The position numbers and the translations under genes were made by a program. A model generated the notes under the pieces. It was given only the letters and a program-made list of their open reading frames with translations, was not told where the DNA came from and searched no databases. From Chitinophagaceae bacterium (lineage in GTDB: Bacteria; Bacteroidota; Bacteroidia; Chitinophagales; Chitinophagaceae), in NCBI GenBank assembly GCA_947446645.1, contig CANFHA010000005.1:124001-188000 (forward strand): DNA of 64,000 bases, given 5' to 3'. This document shows positions 18,816 through 28,172 of this stretch, piece by piece; within the stretch, counting starts at the first letter, position 1; each line of letters starts with the position of its first letter.

Positions 18816-19742
18816 CCCCGACTTTCCATCCCCATCAAATCCCTGCAACGTAGACATAAGCTGCTGCATAGTGCGCTGATAATTGTTGCTCGATCCGTCA
18901 AGGAATATGGTGTTGCCCTTGCCATATTCGGCAAAGTGTTTTATTGCATCCGTCCACATGGAAAATAGTATGTAAGATGCATCAAGGTTTGCTGTCTCCA
19001 TTTCCTTGGCCGCACTGGCAATACCCTTCGCTACTTCTTCACGAAAGAGCGCCACACCCTGTCCGCGCATCTGTGCCGCAGTCCTTTCCGCATCGGCTGA
19101 TATCTTTATGGCGTTGCCTTCAGCTTCCGCGGCCTTGGTCTTGGTTATCAGCAGCGCCTGTCCTTCGTTCTCAGCTGCAGCTTTCAGGTTGTTTGATGCC
19201 ACCACTCTGGACATTGATTTCAATATTTCCTCATCAAAATTTATGTCATTGATCTGAAGGTCCATCAGGTGATACCCCCACCCTTCCAGTTGTATATCCA
19301 GTTGGTCTTTTACATGCAGTATTATCTCTGTGCGCAGCAGCAGTATTTCAGACTGCCTTTTCGTTGCCACAAATGCTCTTACCGAACCCTCTACCGAGCG
19401 TATCAGCGCCTGCATAAAGTTGCGGTCATCCATAAATTTAAAAGCTACATTCTCTATCGTATTGCTTTCCTGGTTCAGCACAGAATAAAGCAGCATCGCA
19501 GTAAAGTACACATTAGCCTGATCCTGCGTTATGGCCTGGAATTTCAATTCCATAGACCGGTTCTGGTAAGATATCCTTCTGAATATCTGCTCTATGAATG
19601 GTATGCGCATATTAAGCCCCGGCCGCATGATGCGCCGGAATTTTCCAAACACCGTTATTACAGCCACGTTCCCCTGCTGCACGGTCACAAAGCTCATGAG
19701 CAATAACAATACTGCAATTCCTAAAAAAATTAATGCGGCCAT
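18807..19742 (-). CDS. SPFH/Band 7 (stomatin-like) membrane protein
   Basis: 311 residues. A single N-terminal membrane helix (MAALIFLGIAVLLLLMSFV) is followed by the Band 7 domain (VQQGNVAVITVFGKFRRIMRPGLNMRIPF, LRTEIILHVKDQLDIQLEGWGYHLMDLQINDI). A coiled-coil region rich in Ala and Glu follows (LKAAAENEGQALLITKTKAAEAEGNAIKISADAE), as in stomatins. Such proteins form membrane scaffolds and often protect or organise membrane proteases. No NfeD or FtsH partner is adjacent. The divergent neighbour, an IPExxxVDY protein, starts 85 bp away. Confidence 0.9.
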   Translation of the reverse strand: MAALIFLGIAVLLLLMSFVTVQQGNVAVITVFGKFRRIMRPGLNMRIPFIEQIFRRISYQNRSMELKFQAITQDQANVYFTAMLLYSVLNQESNTIENVAFKFMDDRNFMQALIRSVEGSVRAFVATKRQSEILLLRTEIILHVKDQLDIQLEGWGYHLMDLQINDINFDEEILKSMSRVVASNNLKAAAENEGQALLITKTKAAEAEGNAIKISADAERTAAQMRGQGVALFREEVAKGIASAAKEMETANLDASYILFSMWTDAIKHFAEYGKGNTIFLDGSSNNYQRTMQQLMSTLQGFDGDGKSGDK

Positions 19743-19827
19743 GGTAGTTTATTTTCTTTATGTAATATACAATTATGTAGGAATTTTGCAGGAATATATT
19801 TCCCCTCAGCCCGTACTTTTACACTTT

Positions 19828-20262
19828 ATGGCCAAACTGGTACTTGATACATCCGCTATGCAGGAAGACTTCTTTGAAGGCACTGCTATGATCGGTATTG
19901 CCACAGCCCAGCAAGGGTATCGTTTTTGCTGGCTGGTCAACCGCCATTTCGATATTGATTTCATCCGGGAGCCCGAACAAAACATCTGCCTGCAGAAAAA
20001 AGATACCAAATACTATTTCCCGATCTATCAATACGATCTGCCCAACAGTGGCCACAAATACCTGTTGTACAAGCTAAAAAACGCTAGCGAGTCACTGCTC
20101 CCGGAAGCCCGGCAACTCGACTATCTTTGGTTGATACAGACCGCCACTCCAGAAGACGATGCCCTTCTCCTCACCGCTGAGCTCCGCAATATCTCAGATG
20201 TCCAGCTGGCACGCATCCTCCTGCCCGAGGAATTAAAGAACCTTAATAATTTATTGGTGTGA
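19828..20262 (+). CDS. IPExxxVDY family protein
   Basis: 144 residues from the ATG at 19828; an upstream in-frame extension to 19594 overlaps the SPFH gene antisense and is rejected. The segment LLPEARQLDYLWLIQ carries the family signature (I/L-P-E-x3-V/L-D-Y). The family is restricted to Bacteroidota and has no known function that I can state. A 7-of-8 match to the -7 box (TACTTTTA) lies at about 19814-19821. Confidence 0.85.
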   Translation: MAKLVLDTSAMQEDFFEGTAMIGIATAQQGYRFCWLVNRHFDIDFIREPEQNICLQKKDTKYYFPIYQYDLPNSGHKYLLYKLKNASESLLPEARQLDYLWLIQTATPEDDALLLTAELRNISDVQLARILLPEELKNLNNLLV

Positions 20263-20481
20263 TCATTAAGCTGATTCGGCAGTGCCTCAGTTTGAATGGT
20301 GAAATAATTTATAGCTACATTGGCCAGACTGATTTTTTCCATTAGCCTCAATTCGGAAATACTGATTTTTCGCCTCCGGTTTTTGCATTTGACCAAAAAA
20401 CGAATTAACTCCTCACTTTAAACCCGGAGAAGCAACATTCATCCCACCACCCGCCGGGAAACCCACAATAAGCCTATAAAC

Positions 20482-20501
20482 AATACGTGTTGGGCCGTAT
20501 T
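20482..20501 (+). repeat. Palindrome-flanked site, left copy
   Basis: AATACG (20482-20487) and its inverse CGTATT (20496-20501) flank the asymmetric core TGTTGGGC. The core and arms recur in inverted orientation at 20969-20990, 467 bp away. Confidence 0.6.
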
Positions 20502-20968
20502 CAATAGCATCGTAAATTTGTGTCGAAATTCAGCGTTTACATTCTAAAAAATAATGTCTTTTCAAAAAAAGTACATTCTCTGCGCACTTTGCGATTTCAA
20601 TAAAAATTTAATTTTTCGAACCTTGCGTGAACCTCAGGTGGCGCCAGTTCAAATAGCGTCTATGGGTAAAAACGGGGCATTTTGTGAATAGAGTGAGTCA
20701 AAACGGGTAAATAGTAATTCTTTGCAGACATTGCCTTTTCAACGAAAACTTTGACTTTGCCTGAACCAAATGTAACATTGCGCTGAGTAATAACCGTGGG
20801 CAAAAGTGAGGCAAAAAGAGTAATTTTTTTACCCGCTCCCAGGCTCTGGATATAAAACGGGTATTTATCCTAACATCTACATTAACTTACCCTATTCCTT
20901 AAATCCTGATTCCGAAAAATGCCCCAATCCTTTAAAATGGGGCAAAATGGGAAATGAAATTAAAAAAT

Positions 20969-20990
20969 AATACGACGGCCCAACGTATTT
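20969..20990 (-). repeat. Palindrome-flanked site, right copy (inverted)
   Basis: AATACG and CGTATT again flank a core, here ACGGCCCAA. On the minus strand it reads TTGGGCCGT, sharing TTGGGCCGT with the left copy. Confidence 0.6.
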
Positions 20991-21081
20991 ATTATCAATC
21001 AATTACCTAAATTAGGTGCTTTACAAAATGCCCCATATCATGTTCTTTTTTATTCAATCAGGATGGGACATTTACAAAAAA

Positions 21082-21735
21082 CTATATTTCATGGATCACA
21101 TCCAGGTCAAAGTCTTCCAGGCTCCGTAGCTTCCGGTCGGCCAGCGAAAAACGAGGATCATCAAAGTGTAGTTCATCCGGTACCACTATTACCTTCATAC
21201 GTGCAGCCTTGCCGGCTATCATACCATTTACTGAGTCCTCAAGCACCACGCACTCATTCGGTTTCGATCCCAGCTCCGCAGCACAATGAAGAAAAACCGC
21301 AGGATGCGGCTTACCAAGATCCACGGCATCTGCAGAGGTTATTATATCAAAATATTTAGTCAGTTTAAAATGATCAACCAATGTATCTATCATATGTTTC
21401 GGAGAAGATGACGCAAGCCCTACCTTATAGTTGTGCTTCTTCAGCAGCTTCAGCGAGCGTTCCACTCCCCTCAGCACACCCGCATTCTGTTTCGACGATG
21501 CTATTATGTCATCCAGTATTTCATCCGCTACTTCACGCGCACTCCGCCCCTCCCACGGGTAGTGAATAGCCCAGTAGTCAGTTACCTCGTATATGCGCAA
21601 GCCGGTTGTATCCTTAAATCGCTCCTTTGTTATAGGTATCTTATGTTTCGCGGCTACCTTGAGCATACTCACACCCCATAGCGGCTCAGTGTCCAGCAGC
21701 AACCCGTCCATGTCATACAAAACTGTGTTTATCAT
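21082..21735 (-). CDS. hxpB: HAD-superfamily sugar-phosphatase (HxpB/YniC-like)
   Basis: 217 residues from the ATG at 21733-21735; an in-frame TTG six codons upstream is less likely. MINTVLYDMDGLLLDTEP carries HAD motif I with nucleophile Asp8 and Asp10. GLASSSP is motif II, K-P-H-P follows, and VVLEDSVNGMIAGKAARM is motif III/IV. The alpha-helical cap between motifs places it in the beta-phosphoglucomutase-like group; the sequence best resembles hexitol phosphatase B. It should dephosphorylate sugar phosphates in the cytoplasm. The exact substrate is not certain. Confidence 0.82.
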   Translation of the reverse strand: MINTVLYDMDGLLLDTEPLWGVSMLKVAAKHKIPITKERFKDTTGLRIYEVTDYWAIHYPWEGRSAREVADEILDDIIASSKQNAGVLRGVERSLKLLKKHNYKVGLASSSPKHMIDTLVDHFKLTKYFDIITSADAVDLGKPHPAVFLHCAAELGSKPNECVVLEDSVNGMIAGKAARMKVIVVPDELHFDDPRFSLADRKLRSLEDFDLDVIHEI

Positions 21736-21809
21736 CTTTCTACTAGTTTTCAACCTTTAAAATGCCCTGCCAATGCCCGCAGTTCTGTTCTTCCGCTGTT
21801 CTTCTATAC

Positions 21810-22313
21810 TCAAAAGTAGCCTAAATATTGCCTTGAGTGGGTCGTATATTCTATGCTTACCTCATCTCCTTCATTCAGTCTTTCATAGTCGTTCGCTGAT
21901 ACCTCAATATTCAGCTTTATTCCGGAATCAATGTAGAAATAATACGCTTTTTTTACCTGTACATATAGTTTCTTCGTTATCCTGTTTGTCTCTATGGTCT
22001 TTGTCCGGTGCCTTATGTCCAGTTGCAGTTTTCTATGCACTACCCGGTACGAAAAGTAAGTCGCAAACCCTGAAATACACAACAGCACAGCCACCGCCAG
22101 GAAATAGCGGAAAGGAGAAAACGCATGGGGCGCACCTTCATAAGCCTGTACCCAGGCTCCGGCAAAGGGAATCAGAAAACACCCGGTCATCAGCAAGCTG
22201 AATATCTTATAGTACTGCTTTCGTTCTTTGCTTTCTTTTCTGAGCAGGAAATCAAGCTCACTTAGCTCCAGTGGTTCCGTATATCGCCTTAGTTCAAAAG
22301 CCACTATAAACAC
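21810..22313 (-). CDS. Two-helix membrane protein of unknown function
   Basis: 167 residues. A charged N-terminus is followed by two membrane helices (IFSLLMTGCFLIPFAGAWV and YFLAVAVLLCISGFATYF). A C-terminal cytoplasmic or periplasmic domain is predicted to be beta-rich (KTIETNRITKKLYVQVKKAYYFYIDSGIKLNIEVSANDYERLNEGDEVSIEY). No ATG is available near the start; GTG at 22311-22313 is the best choice. It sits 74 bp upstream of the HAD phosphatase on the same strand. I do not recognise the family. Confidence 0.6.
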   Translation of the reverse strand: MFIVAFELRRYTEPLELSELDFLLRKESKERKQYYKIFSLLMTGCFLIPFAGAWVQAYEGAPHAFSPFRYFLAVAVLLCISGFATYFSYRVVHRKLQLDIRHRTKTIETNRITKKLYVQVKKAYYFYIDSGIKLNIEVSANDYERLNEGDEVSIEYTTHSRQYLGYF

Positions 22314-22530
22314 ATTTATTACCTGTTACTGGCCATACAAAACTACTGAATGCGCACAATATTGATACATTCGGAATTCACGGTCTTAGCGGCTTACACT
22401 TCGTGAAATATATTTTTTCCCAAAAAAAGGCCATACTTGGCACATCATCGCAGAAATCAGTATCTTGTATCGCGCCACTTCTCTACCCTATCGGATGGTT
22501 GCAACATTGTAAACTTTTATAGACAGAGTT

Positions 22531-22887
22531 ATGAATCTTTTTGTTGGAAATCTTAACCCTGAAACAACCGCTACAGGCTTGCGCACCTTGTTTTCAGAAT
22601 TTGGAGAAGTAGTATCCTCTAAGGTAATTATAGACAATGCTACCGGCATGTCGCGTGGCTTCGGCTTCGTTGAAATGGCCGATAAATTTCACTCATTTGA
22701 CGCTATTGACAATCTGGACAGCGTCTTTTTCGAAGGTAACATCATATCTGTAAAAGAAGCCAAACAAAACGGCATGTCGAAAGGCGGCGGTGGCCGTCCC
22801 GGTGGTGGTGGATTTAAACGTCCATTCAAACCACGCCCTCGCCAGGACTATCCCCGCCAGGACAACTTCAATAGCGATAGATACTAG
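22531..22887 (+). CDS. RNA-binding protein with single RRM domain
   Basis: 118 residues. The RRM fold is explicit: RNP2 LFVGNL at residues 3-8 and RNP1 RGFGFVEM at about 43-50. A Gly/Arg/Pro-rich tail follows (GGGGRPGGGGFKRPFKPRPRQDYPRQD). This layout is that of bacterial cold-induced or glycine-rich RNA-binding proteins common in Bacteroidota. It probably binds many RNAs. It is monocistronic and ended by a bidirectional hairpin at 22931-22956. Confidence 0.92.
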   Translation: MNLFVGNLNPETTATGLRTLFSEFGEVVSSKVIIDNATGMSRGFGFVEMADKFHSFDAIDNLDSVFFEGNIISVKEAKQNGMSKGGGGRPGGGGFKRPFKPRPRQDYPRQDNFNSDRY

Positions 22888-22924
22888 TCACGCCAGGCAT
22901 TCAGTTACTGCATAGTCTTAGAAT

Positions 22925-22968
22925 CAAAAAGCCCCAAAACGATTGTGTTTCGGGGCAATTGATTTTTT
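22925..22968 (+). terminator. Bidirectional terminator between RRM gene and sensor kinase
   Basis: GCCCCAAAAC (22931-22940) pairs with GTTTCGGGGC (22947-22956), one mismatch. T-rich tracts lie on both sides (ATTGATTTTTT downstream, AAAAA upstream), so it can serve both the + strand RRM gene and the - strand kinase gene. Confidence 0.7.
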
Positions 22969-23128
22969 ACGTTCGGTAGGACAACCCACGGTTTATAAGG
23001 GCCAGCAAGCAGATAGAGTATACAGAAACTACATCTTAGCTCGTGCAAGCTATTTTCATCCTGCTCGCTTGCCAAAAAAAGTTGCTGAACGGTCGAAAAA
23101 GTTTGTAAACGGTAGATTTTCAGCGCAT

Positions 23129-26077
23129 TTAGGCCGAAATAGGCATTGTAATGGTTATCACGGTCCACAAGTGCCTGCCTTCACGGTCATTGACATCTTC
23201 AAAGTCAAACGTGATCTTCTTATTCTGAATAATGCTAAGCTGGTCTATACGCTTCCTGATATTATCAAGCCCAAATGATTCGTGTAATAAGTTTTGTTTG
23301 CCTTTAGAATGCTCAATACCAACACCATTGTCTCTCACCTCTATTATAAGGACTCCATCCTCCTCTTTTATGTTCACCTCTACATATCCTTCCACCGATT
23401 GCAATGGCAGTATACCATGTTTAATAGAGTTCTCCACAAGCGGCTGCACAAGCAATGGCGGTACGGAGATCTCGAAAAGGTCAACACTCTCATCAATGTT
23501 TATCCGGTAATTGAGTAAGTCTTTAAACCTCAACTTTTCCAGGAGCAGGTAGTTCGTTACCAGGTCTACCTCCTTCTGTAGTGGTATCAGCTCCTTCGAC
23601 ACATTGTGCATGTTCTGGCGTATGATGTCGGCGAATATCCTCAAGTACTCATTAGCAGCCAGCTTATCGTTCTTATTCACTAGGCTCTGCACATTATTCA
23701 GCGTATTAAAAATAAAGTGAGGATTCATCAACGCATTCAGCGCCTTATATTCCGACCTCATAAACTTCACTTCATTATCATGCAGACTCTTATTCCTGTT
23801 CAATACTGATTTTATACGAATACGAACAATCAATGCAACAACAGCAAGCACGCAAAAGACACAGATCATTATAAACCACCAACTCGCCCAATATGGCCTT
23901 CCGATATGTAGTGAAAAAACCACAGGCTCACAAAAGTCACTGGATACAGTTTTTGCCCTGATCTTAACAGCATAGGTTCCATAACCCGCATTGACAAGAT
24001 TTATCTGGTCTCCCTCTATTTCCCGCCAATTGTTCTGTCCATTTTTGGATACAGAGTATTGATAAGTAACGCTCTTTCCACCAAACGAGATGGTACTAAA
24101 CGATATCGAAATATTTCTTGAAAGTTCAAAAGGAATTCGCACTTCATTGGTAATAGTAAAAGTTTTTTTACCTGCTTTTATCGATGTAAAAAACAATTTG
24201 GGAGAAGGAGATACAGTATACAAACTGCTGATTTTCATAGAAATAACATTTCCATCTTTGAAAAAGTAGCAGTTAGTTGAATCAACGCAAATTGATTCGG
24301 CTCGCAATGGTACAAATGGACTTTCTATAGCCGATATCGAAAATTTCTTATTCGAATTGGCAGGATCAGCGGTAAAAACGCGATACAAACCATTAGTACT
24401 GATTAAAATATGGCTGCTATCTAATTTATAGATCTTTTCCCAAATACAGTTTTGCGACAAAACCGTATCTACCTGTATCACACCATTTACATTATTACAT
24501 ACCAGCAGTTGGTTATTGTGTGTAAAGCCGACCATATACTTTCCTATAAAATCAAACAATTTAAAGGATATCCCATCGAACTGGTGTTGGGGAATCCCTC
24601 GATCATTTACGATCTTATACATTGAATTAATATTGTTGTACCACAGATTATTACTCTCGTCTTTTGCTAAACAAAAGATCCGGTATATGTGTGTCGTATC
24701 GTTTATAACCTTTTCTTTCCCGCGAAGATCGTCGCCAACTTTAAATTTAGAATAATCTAACTTTATTACCCTTCTATAAATCTGGTAATAAATAGCCTTG
24801 TTAACAAGAAATATATTTTTTATTGCGGAGAAATACAGATCGTTATATAAATTTATTTTCGGGTGCTTACTCAGTATATTTTCAATGTAAATGTCATGAT
24901 TAAAATAAAAATTATAATAATTAAAATCGTCATCAATAAAATAACCACCTTGATCATCTTTTGAAATATTTTTGTGAATTTTGGCTGCAAAATCAAATAA
25001 ACATTTACTCGAATCGTTGACAATTGTATATAGGTTATTGTTTGATAAGGAATAAAACAAATGCCCCTTTAGTGCCTTACAAAATTGAGTTCTGGTGTCG
25101 TAAAAATGCGGCAGAATTTTTTCACTTAGATGGTTTTTACTAATACTTATAATACCCTCATTAAGTGTACCGATCCAAAAATTACCCGTATTATCCTGAG
25201 TTATAGATGACAGTTTGTTATGTACTAAGGTCTGACGCTGTCCGTCAATAAATAATCCAATACTTGTACAAAAATAAATTCTATTGTCATATACATACGT
25301 TCGATATAGCCGACATTTACTAAAAAAATCTGGTGCAAATCTGAATAGAACTTTTCTATCGTAAGAATACAGATACTTCTCCGAAAAATAGAAGCGCTGA
25401 TCCTGACAGAATTGGTAATCAGTAGTGTAACCTGAGTCTGAGATCGTCCTTAGCAAAATTTTTGAGTTAGTGTCTATCCGCAATGAATGTCCATTACAAT
25501 AAAGCACGTCATATAAGCTTTTTGAAACTTTTTTTATGCTTTGAGGATGATACATTAATGAACTATCACTATACCTCCGTTTGATATAATATGTATTTAT
25601 TTTATTATTGTTATCTATATTTAAAAAAAAATTCTGCTCATTAAAGCCAATTGTGATGGTGCTATCTTCCTCAACAGTGATATATTTAATGAACGAAGTC
25701 TTAACAGGGAGTTTCAAAAAAGGAGTGTTCGTTGCAGTATAGAAAGTGTCATTTTGGTAATAACACAATTCCCCGTTGTATGTACCCAACCAAATTCGTC
25801 CCCGTCTATCTTCTTGAAAAAAAAATATTTCATTGTCCGGCAATCCATTAAAAGTACTGAATGTCTCAAATTTTATACCGTTATATCTTGCAACGCCTTT
25901 GTCGGTGGCTATCCATAAAAAGCCTTTTGAGTCTCGATATATATCATAAATAGTATTGCTTGGTAAACCATCTTCTACTGTATAATGTATAGCCGGAAAG
26001 TCTTGAGCGCACAGAAATGAAACCGGCGATATGACAAGTAAACAGAAATAATAAAGAAACAACAGATATCTACTCAT
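23129..26077 (-). CDS. Propeller-type sensor histidine kinase (Reg_prop / Y_Y_Y / LytS-type kinase)
   Basis: 982 residues; N-terminal signal sequence (1-24). A periplasmic beta-propeller begins with FPAIHYTVEDGLPSNTIYDIYRDSKGFLWIATDKGVARY, the two-component-regulator propeller repeat, and spans to about residue 620. A Y_Y_Y domain follows, then one membrane helix (WWFIMICVFCVLAVVALIV). The LytS-type kinase core has phospho-acceptor His787 in ALMNPHFIFNTLNN. The ATPase motifs are PPLLVQPLVENSIKHG and DNGVGI. It senses an unknown external signal and should phosphorylate the LytTR regulator, whose stop overlaps its ATG by 8 bp (translational coupling). Confidence 0.93.
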   Translation of the reverse strand: MSRYLLFLYYFCLLVISPVSFLCAQDFPAIHYTVEDGLPSNTIYDIYRDSKGFLWIATDKGVARYNGIKFETFSTFNGLPDNEIFFFQEDRRGRIWLGTYNGELCYYQNDTFYTATNTPFLKLPVKTSFIKYITVEEDSTITIGFNEQNFFLNIDNNNKINTYYIKRRYSDSSLMYHPQSIKKVSKSLYDVLYCNGHSLRIDTNSKILLRTISDSGYTTDYQFCQDQRFYFSEKYLYSYDRKVLFRFAPDFFSKCRLYRTYVYDNRIYFCTSIGLFIDGQRQTLVHNKLSSITQDNTGNFWIGTLNEGIISISKNHLSEKILPHFYDTRTQFCKALKGHLFYSLSNNNLYTIVNDSSKCLFDFAAKIHKNISKDDQGGYFIDDDFNYYNFYFNHDIYIENILSKHPKINLYNDLYFSAIKNIFLVNKAIYYQIYRRVIKLDYSKFKVGDDLRGKEKVINDTTHIYRIFCLAKDESNNLWYNNINSMYKIVNDRGIPQHQFDGISFKLFDFIGKYMVGFTHNNQLLVCNNVNGVIQVDTVLSQNCIWEKIYKLDSSHILISTNGLYRVFTADPANSNKKFSISAIESPFVPLRAESICVDSTNCYFFKDGNVISMKISSLYTVSPSPKLFFTSIKAGKKTFTITNEVRIPFELSRNISISFSTISFGGKSVTYQYSVSKNGQNNWREIEGDQINLVNAGYGTYAVKIRAKTVSSDFCEPVVFSLHIGRPYWASWWFIMICVFCVLAVVALIVRIRIKSVLNRNKSLHDNEVKFMRSEYKALNALMNPHFIFNTLNNVQSLVNKNDKLAANEYLRIFADIIRQNMHNVSKELIPLQKEVDLVTNYLLLEKLRFKDLLNYRINIDESVDLFEISVPPLLVQPLVENSIKHGILPLQSVEGYVEVNIKEEDGVLIIEVRDNGVGIEHSKGKQNLLHESFGLDNIRKRIDQLSIIQNKKITFDFEDVNDREGRHLWTVITITMPISA

Positions 26078-26876
26078 TTTGATAGTTGTTGTTTTTCAAA
26101 AACTCTAGAAGCGGTTGAAAGCGCCTTCTGCTAATTGGAAGTCTATGATGTCCCTTGATCAAGACCTGGCTTGAATCGTCCTTAAATATTTGCGTAATAT
26201 GAACACAATTGATCAGGTAGGATTTATGAATTCTGTAGAACTGATTGGCTGGCAATAACTCTTCGTAATCAGACAATGAATTACTCAAAACTATTTCCTT
26301 AACAACGTTTTCGACAGTAAATACAATTCTAGCATAACTGCCCTGGGCTTCTACAAAATAGATATCCTTAAAATCGACTAAAACGAAGTTATTGCTGTCC
26401 TTAAGCGTTATTTTTGTGCTCTTTAATTTATTTGTTACTTGGTTCGCTAAGCCGACGTAAGATCTGTCTCTCTCCTCAAGTAAAGATTTGTATTTCAATC
26501 GGTCCTTTAACTTGATCACAGCCCTTGAAAGCTCATTAATACTGATAGGCTTAAGAATATAGTCGACAGCATTCAACTTAAATGCTCTTATAGCATAGTC
26601 ATCATAGGCTGTAACAAAAATAACTTCAAAAGATACCGGAGAGATTCTCTCTAAAAAAAGAAATGCATTTTCATTTGGCATTTCAATGTCCAAAAACAAC
26701 GCATCAGGAGTATGCAGCGCAATCATCCTTTCGGCCTCCGCTGTACTATGCGCTTCTGCTGAAATCAACAGCTCAGGATCTACATATTCATGCAAAATGT
26801 GCTTAAGATTCGCACAGGCCTCTTCTTCGTCGTCTACTATAATTACATTTATTTTCTTTTGCTCAGGTGCTGGCAC
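26070..26876 (-). CDS. LytTR-family response regulator
   Basis: 268 residues. The receiver domain (1-125) has the acidic pair DDEEE, phospho-acceptor Asp63 in LFLDIEMP, Thr89 and Lys109 in LKP. The LytTR DNA-binding domain (about 165-262) has IYFVEAQGSYARIVF and FYRIHKSYLINCVHI. No in-frame ATG is available, so a GTG start at 26874-26876 is used. An in-frame stop lies four codons upstream. It is the first gene of a two-gene operon with the propeller kinase. Targets are unknown. Confidence 0.93.
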   Translation of the reverse strand: MPAPEQKKINVIIVDDEEEACANLKHILHEYVDPELLISAEAHSTAEAERMIALHTPDALFLDIEMPNENAFLFLERISPVSFEVIFVTAYDDYAIRAFKLNAVDYILKPISINELSRAVIKLKDRLKYKSLLEERDRSYVGLANQVTNKLKSTKITLKDSNNFVLVDFKDIYFVEAQGSYARIVFTVENVVKEIVLSNSLSDYEELLPANQFYRIHKSYLINCVHITQIFKDDSSQVLIKGHHRLPISRRRFQPLLEFLKNNNYQNE

Positions 26877-26972
26877 GGTTGTAATTTATATCATTCGAAA
26901 TATCAACTAATAGTTATAAGTGAAACAAGATAAAGATATGAGACAAACATAGCAACAACGATTCTTAAAACG

Positions 26973-27950
26973 TTAATTGCGGGTAAAGAAATCAACCGTC
27001 ACTTTTAACCCGTCCATAAATTGGTGGGTAGGTTGGTACTCCAATAATTGCTGAGCCTTTGATATATCGGCCAATGAGTCGCGGATATCACCTGAACGTG
27101 CTTCCCTGTATGTCGGATTATGTTCTTTCTTGAGTAGCTCTCTGATGGCTCCATATAAATAGTTTACGGAGAAGTTAGACCCAACAGCAACATTGTATAC
27201 CTGCCCGAATGCCAATTCATTTTCCGAAAGCATTCCTCTGATGTTTGCCTGCACAGCATTTTCTACAAAAGTAAAATCACGAGTTTGCTCACCATCACCG
27301 TTTATATAAACCGCTTTCTCATTCAAAATACCACTAACAAATAAAGGAATTACTGCTGCATACGGCCCCTCTGGGTCCTGCCTTGGTCCAAAAACATTAA
27401 AGTATCGAAACCCCACAACTTTCATTCCATACAGCCGGCTAAAAACAGACGCGTATAATTCATTCGTCATTTTCGTCACAGCATAAGGAGAGAGCAAGTT
27501 GCCTGTTCGTTGTTCAATCTTTGGCAGATTTGGTTCATCTCCGTAGACTGATGAAGAAGACGCGTATACGAATGTTTTTACTGATGCATTTTTTGCCGCG
27601 GTTATTATATTTACAAAGCCGCCAACGTTTACATCATTACTGGTAATAGGATCCTTTACAGATCGTGGCACGGAACCCAGCGCTGCCTGGTGAGATACAT
27701 GATCAATGCCCTCACAGGCGCGAACACAGTCTTCCGTATTTCGTATGTCTCCTTCAAAAAACTCATACCTGCTATCGTTTCTAAAAAGGTCCACATTGCG
27801 CACGGAACCAGTTGCCAGATTATCAAGCACACGCACCCTACCTGCACCATTGGCAAGTAGATATTGAACTATGTGCGAGCCAATAAACCCAGCACCTCCC
27901 GTAACGAGAAAAGACCTTTCAGATATATCTTGTAAATGAAATTTAGCCAT
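26973..27950 (-). CDS. NAD-dependent sugar-nucleotide epimerase (UDP-GlcNAc C4-epimerase/WbpP-like)
   Basis: 325 residues, short-chain dehydrogenase fold. The NAD-binding motif GGAGFIGS is at the N-terminus. The catalytic region has SSSSVYGDEPNLPK and the SPYAVTK motif (Tyr and Lys of YxxxK). Conserved blocks GFRYFNVFGPRQDPEGPYAAVIP and NGDGEQTRDFTFVENAVQ match WbpP/TviC-type UDP-N-acetylhexosamine 4-epimerases. It should act in the cytoplasm on sugars for surface polysaccharide. No other glycan genes are adjacent. It lies 96 bp upstream of (and in the opposite order to) nothing obvious in an operon, so it may be transcribed alone. Confidence 0.85.
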   Translation of the reverse strand: MAKFHLQDISERSFLVTGGAGFIGSHIVQYLLANGAGRVRVLDNLATGSVRNVDLFRNDSRYEFFEGDIRNTEDCVRACEGIDHVSHQAALGSVPRSVKDPITSNDVNVGGFVNIITAAKNASVKTFVYASSSSVYGDEPNLPKIEQRTGNLLSPYAVTKMTNELYASVFSRLYGMKVVGFRYFNVFGPRQDPEGPYAAVIPLFVSGILNEKAVYINGDGEQTRDFTFVENAVQANIRGMLSENELAFGQVYNVAVGSNFSVNYLYGAIRELLKKEHNPTYREARSGDIRDSLADISKAQQLLEYQPTHQFMDGLKVTVDFFTRN

Positions 27951-27975
27951 AAAAAAATAATGCTTTAAATAAAAG

Positions 27976-28003
27976 AAAAAAAGACCGTCTTAAAGGACGG
28001 TCT
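27976..28003 (-). terminator. Terminator of the bTHX gene
   Basis: On the minus strand AGACCGTC pairs with GACGGTCT (27982-27989 with 27996-28003), followed by a T-run. Confidence 0.85.
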
Positions 28004-28024
28004 GATTTTCGAAATCATCTGCAA

Positions 28025-28144
28025 TTAAGCTTTCTTTTCTTCCTTAGCTGTTGCTTTCTTAGCAATCAGGCGCGCAGGACGCGATTTACCAAAACTTCCA
28101 ATTTGAATTTTACCGCGTTTAGTGCGTTTATCACCTCTTCCCAT
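28025..28144 (-). CDS. 30S ribosomal protein bTHX
   Basis: 39 residues from the ATG at 28142-28144: begins MGRGDKRTKRGKIQIGSFGK and ends SRPARLIAKKATAKEEKKA. The very basic composition and the MGRGDKRTKRGKI start are characteristic of the small ribosomal protein THX, found in the 30S head of Thermus and Bacteroidota. It lies between two terminators, downstream of hup on the same strand. Confidence 0.92.
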   Translation of the reverse strand: MGRGDKRTKRGKIQIGSFGKSRPARLIAKKATAKEEKKA

Positions 28145-28172
28145 GTTATAATGTTGTTTAGACGGTAAAAAT

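Larger units (their letters stand above)
20263..21081. other. 0.8-kb gene-free stretch with paired palindromic sites
   Basis: No credible gene is seen on either strand; frames are short and without family features. The stretch is AT-rich and holds two inverted copies of a ~20-bp palindrome-flanked site (20482-20501 and 20969-20990). It also has a TGCCCCA/TGGGGCA hairpin (20920-20944) and further copies of the TGCCCC word at 20674 (inverted) and 21029. It could be the remains of a small mobile element or an invertible segment. Confidence 0.6.

Noticed and set aside
20482-20990. Integron attC site from the GTTGGGC and GCCCAAC words
   Set aside because: The spacing (470 bp) and order do not fit attC, and no integrase is present.
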